Assembly: GCA_002342505.1 (NCBI GenBank)
Contig: DDQB01000081.1
Location: 12,275 to 20,326, forward strand
Direction of reading: 5' to 3'
From: Acidaminococcaceae bacterium UBA2453
GTDB lineage: Bacteria; Bacillota; Negativicutes; Acidaminococcales; Acidaminococcaceae
DNA length: 8,052 nt
The notes below the pieces were generated by a model. The model made no database searches. It was not told the DNA's origin and saw only the letters and a program-made list of their open reading frames with translations. Shown one piece after another: positions 6,574-8,052 of the stretch. The translations under genes and the position numbers were made by a program. The first letter of the stretch is position 1; every line of letters begins with the position of its first letter.

Positions 6574-6603
6574 ATTATAGCACAAAATTTGCATTTTTGT
6601 ATT
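6574..6603 (-). promoter_or_regulatory. Promoter of the membrane LuxR regulator
   Basis: On the - strand an extended -10, TGCTATAAT (rc of 6574-6582), has a perfect TATAAT hexamer. A weaker -35-like AATACA (rc of 6598-6603) lies 18 bases upstream, and the extended TG motif compensates. The predicted transcript start is near 6567, giving a leader of about 30 bases before ATG at 6535. Confidence 0.75.
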
Positions 6604-6792
6604 GCTGCGGAAGAACCTCTTGCGAAAAATTGTAGTTTTTTGTTTCAGAGACCTTATCAGGCGTTTACGGGGATCGGCAAAATTTGGGGTAATTGCAATT
6701 GGCTGATCTATTAACAGGTTAACTGTATTTCCTGCGCTTTGTATGTTTGCCTCCCAATTGTCAACTTATCGTGAAATCTTGCCCTGCCATCC
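6604..6792. other. Divergent intergenic region with small dyads, no gene seen
   Basis: AT-rich spacer between the divergent regulator and Rpn genes. It contains a perfect palindrome AATTGCAATT (6691-6700), the dyad TTAAC-AG-GTTAA (6711-6722), and the pair CAATTGG (6696-6702) and CCAATTG (6754-6760). These are short and AT-rich, so chance is possible, but they could be regulator sites serving either promoter. I see no open reading frame with a ribosome site and no known riboswitch. Confidence 0.35.
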
Positions 6793-6821
6793 TTGCATTC
6801 GCCTGGAGTTAGCGCTACAAT
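6793..6821 (+). promoter_or_regulatory. Promoter of the Rpn-family gene
   Basis: TTGCAT (6793-6798) and TACAAT (6816-6821) are separated by exactly 17 bases, a standard sigma-70 layout with a good -10 and a moderate -35. The transcript should start near 6828, about 50 bases before ATG at 6881. Confidence 0.65.
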
Positions 6822-6828
6822 AATAATG

Positions 6829-6863
6829 CGGAAGGATCGTTCCTGTTTTGAAACCGGTTTTCA
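6829..6863 (+). promoter_or_regulatory. Two dyads in the leader of the Rpn-family gene
   Basis: AGGA-TCGT-TCCT (6833-6844) starts just after the predicted transcript start, and a perfect 10-bp palindrome AAACCGGTTT (6851-6860), widened by flanking TG/CA, follows. Both lie upstream of the ribosome site AAAGGA (6865-6870). They could be operators or RNA hairpins that limit translation. The first dyad is nearly repeated at the right edge of the window. Confidence 0.4.
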
Positions 6864-6880
6864 GAAAGGAACGTGATGGA

Positions 6881-7930
6881 ATGAGTAAAATCGAAATTGA
6901 AAACGCAGAAGAAAACGAAGCGGTTCAGGAGCAGACGGAAACCTTTGTAAACGGCAAGCCCTTCAACCGCATGAACGACTTCTATGTGAAGTACGTGTTT
7001 GCCAGCAGGCAGAACAAAGGTTCCGCGTTGGCCTTAATCAACAGTGTCTTTGCGCTGGACGGAGCAAAAGAAATTGTTGATTTTGAGTTCAAGGACAGGG
7101 AACTTGACCCGGACAGGATAGGTGGCAAAGGCGTGCTGCTGGACGTGACCGGCTACAGCGGCGACGGGACGCTGGTCAATGTGGAGCTTCAGCTTCGCAG
7201 CTTGAAAAGCATGGACAGAAGAACGTTGTATTACTGGTCTCTTTTATATGGAAGACGGCTGGAAAAGGGCGAGAAATACAGCGCTTTGAACCGCACGGTG
7301 GTGATCAGCATCCTGTCTTACAACCTGTTTAAGGATGAAGTGTGGCCGGAGTACCACAGCAGCTTTGCGGTGCTGAACACGAAAGACCTGAAACATAAGT
7401 TGACGGACGATCTGGAGATCCATTTTATCGAGCTGCCCAAGTGGCACAAGGGCGATATTGAAAAGATGAACCGGCTGGAGCATTGGCTGGCGTATCTTTC
7501 GCCGAAGACAACGAACGAGGAAAGGAGGCGGCTGGCCATGAAGGACCCGGCGATTCAGAAAGTGATGGAAGCGGAGAAGGTATTCCTGGCAGACCCGGAC
7601 TGCATCACGGCGTATGAACAGCATGAGAAATATCTGCGCGATATGGCGGCGATGAAAGAGTACGACGAAGAAGTGGGCTGGGAGCGCGGCCATGCTGCCG
7701 GTTTGGCAGAAGGACGCGCAACTGGACTGGCTGAAGGTGAAGCAAAGGGTCATGCTGCCGGTCTGGAGGAAGGACGCACTTCCGGCCTCATGGAAGAACG
7801 TGTTCGTCTGGTGTTAAAATGTTATCGCGAGAGCATGAGCGCGGCTGCGATTGCCAGGCTGTTCGATCTGGAGGAAGCAGAGGTGCAAGAGATTATCCGG
7901 CAGTACGCGGATGCGGCGGATAAGACCTAA
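6881..7930 (+). CDS. Rpn family PD-(D/E)XK nuclease/putative transposase
   Basis: A 349-residue soluble protein of the PD-(D/E)XK transposase family (Rpn/YhgA-like, PF12784 type). The N-terminus FNRMNDFYVKYVFASRQNKG (28-47) is the usual entry helix of the family. The catalytic core is LLDVTGYSGDGTLVNVELQ (86-104), with candidate residues D88, E102 and Q104 in an ExQ variant typical of Rpn proteins. Residues 266-305 hold repeats GHAAGLAEGR, TGLAEGEAK, GHAAGLEEGR, SGLMEER, and the end (319-343) resembles a small helical or HTH-like segment. Family members promote RecA-independent recombination and are often recombination-prone or phage-defence related. The ATG at 6881 follows AAAGGA (6865-6870) by 10 bases; an in-frame TTG at 6848 is less likely because it sits within the leader palindrome. 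All expected motifs are present, so the gene looks intact. Confidence 0.9.
   Translation: MSKIEIENAEENEAVQEQTETFVNGKPFNRMNDFYVKYVFASRQNKGSALALINSVFALDGAKEIVDFEFKDRELDPDRIGGKGVLLDVTGYSGDGTLVNVELQLRSLKSMDRRTLYYWSLLYGRRLEKGEKYSALNRTVVISILSYNLFKDEVWPEYHSSFAVLNTKDLKHKLTDDLEIHFIELPKWHKGDIEKMNRLEHWLAYLSPKTTNEERRRLAMKDPAIQKVMEAEKVFLADPDCITAYEQHEKYLRDMAAMKEYDEEVGWERGHAAGLAEGRATGLAEGEAKGHAAGLEEGRTSGLMEERVRLVLKCYRESMSAAAIARLFDLEEAEVQEIIRQYADAADKT
7691..7777 (+). repeat. Direct repeat of 60-bp period in the Rpn C-terminal region
   Basis: A 27-base unit beginning CATGCTGCCGGT at 7691 recurs at 7751 with 24 of 27 bases identical, exactly 20 codons later. It encodes the HAAGL-EGR units. Such in-frame repeats change copy number by slippage or recombination and are typical of the Gly/Glu-rich region near the C-terminus of Rpn-type proteins. 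Confidence 0.75.
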
Positions 7931-8052
7931 AGCTTACCGGATTTTATGGCGTTGCTGTGTTAGCTTTGCTGTTCTGCTTTTTAATACGGTAATGCCAGAT
8001 TCGTAAATAAATGAAAATATAATTTGAAAAAATGAAAAGGACGATCCTTTCG
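7931..8052. other. Right-edge intergenic region, no complete gene
   Basis: After the Rpn stop codon the sequence is AT-rich with no strong terminator stem. A perfect -10-like TATAAT lies at 8018-8023 without a clear -35. The dyad AAAGGA-CGA-TCCTTT (8036-8050) follows at the edge. This may be the promoter region of a + strand gene beyond the window, or the far end of the Rpn unit. Confidence 0.4.

Noticed and set aside
6881..7930. Toxin-antitoxin or phage-defence module around the Rpn gene
   Set aside because: No partner gene is visible in the window; an internal small Rpn product was not supported by a clear internal ribosome site.

Overview
The window reads as a bacterial chromosome segment with dense coding, strong AGGAGG-type ribosome sites and moderately GC-rich genes separated by AT-richer spacers. 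A 12-helix LuxR-type membrane regulator, a lipoprotein solute-binding protein, an Rpn-type nuclease/transposase, a TSCPD small protein and a LUD-domain protein together fit an anaerobic Firmicute, most likely a Negativicute such as the Acidaminococcaceae. That placement is inferred from gene families and style; there is no rRNA or other phylogenetic marker here. I see no tRNA, rRNA, CRISPR array or insertion sequence.

Region 1 (about 1-3401, + strand) holds four co-directional genes. The first is a duplicated DUF1538 integral membrane protein that probably starts at a TTG at 145, not at the earlier in-frame TTG. Its stop codon lies inside the Shine-Dalgarno of the second gene, which encodes a tandem P-II-like protein. 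After 35 bp comes a small four-cysteine TSCPD/TIGR03905-type protein, and after a 137-bp spacer with a hairpin a LUD-domain protein with a C-terminal cysteine cluster. The DUF1538/P-II-like pair is the most interesting part. It looks like a membrane transporter or channel with its own dedicated PII-type regulator, comparable in logic to AmtB-GlnK or SbtA-SbtB, but its ligand is unknown.

Region 2 (3402-3667) separates convergent genes and carries a strong hairpin with T-runs on both sides, which should stop transcription from both directions.

Region 3 (3668-6535, - strand) encodes a 608-residue MFS-like membrane protein with a C-terminal LuxR helix-turn-helix, followed 63 bp later by an SsuA/NMT1-like substrate-binding lipoprotein with no permease or ATPase gene beside it. 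The regulator has a well-formed promoter (extended -10) and a tandem 9-bp repeat with 11-bp period just downstream of it. The simplest reading is a membrane sensor-regulator co-transcribed with a periplasmic or surface ligand-binding protein. The regulator's long linker looks acquired, with DNA hairpins and a degenerate 57-bp repeat.

Region 4 (6551-8052) is a divergent intergenic region with promoters facing both ways, then an Rpn-family PD-(D/E)XK protein with Gly/Glu-rich C-terminal repeats. A related dyad (AGGA-n3/4-TCCT) lies just before this gene and again at the right edge of the window, each shortly downstream of a -10-like box.
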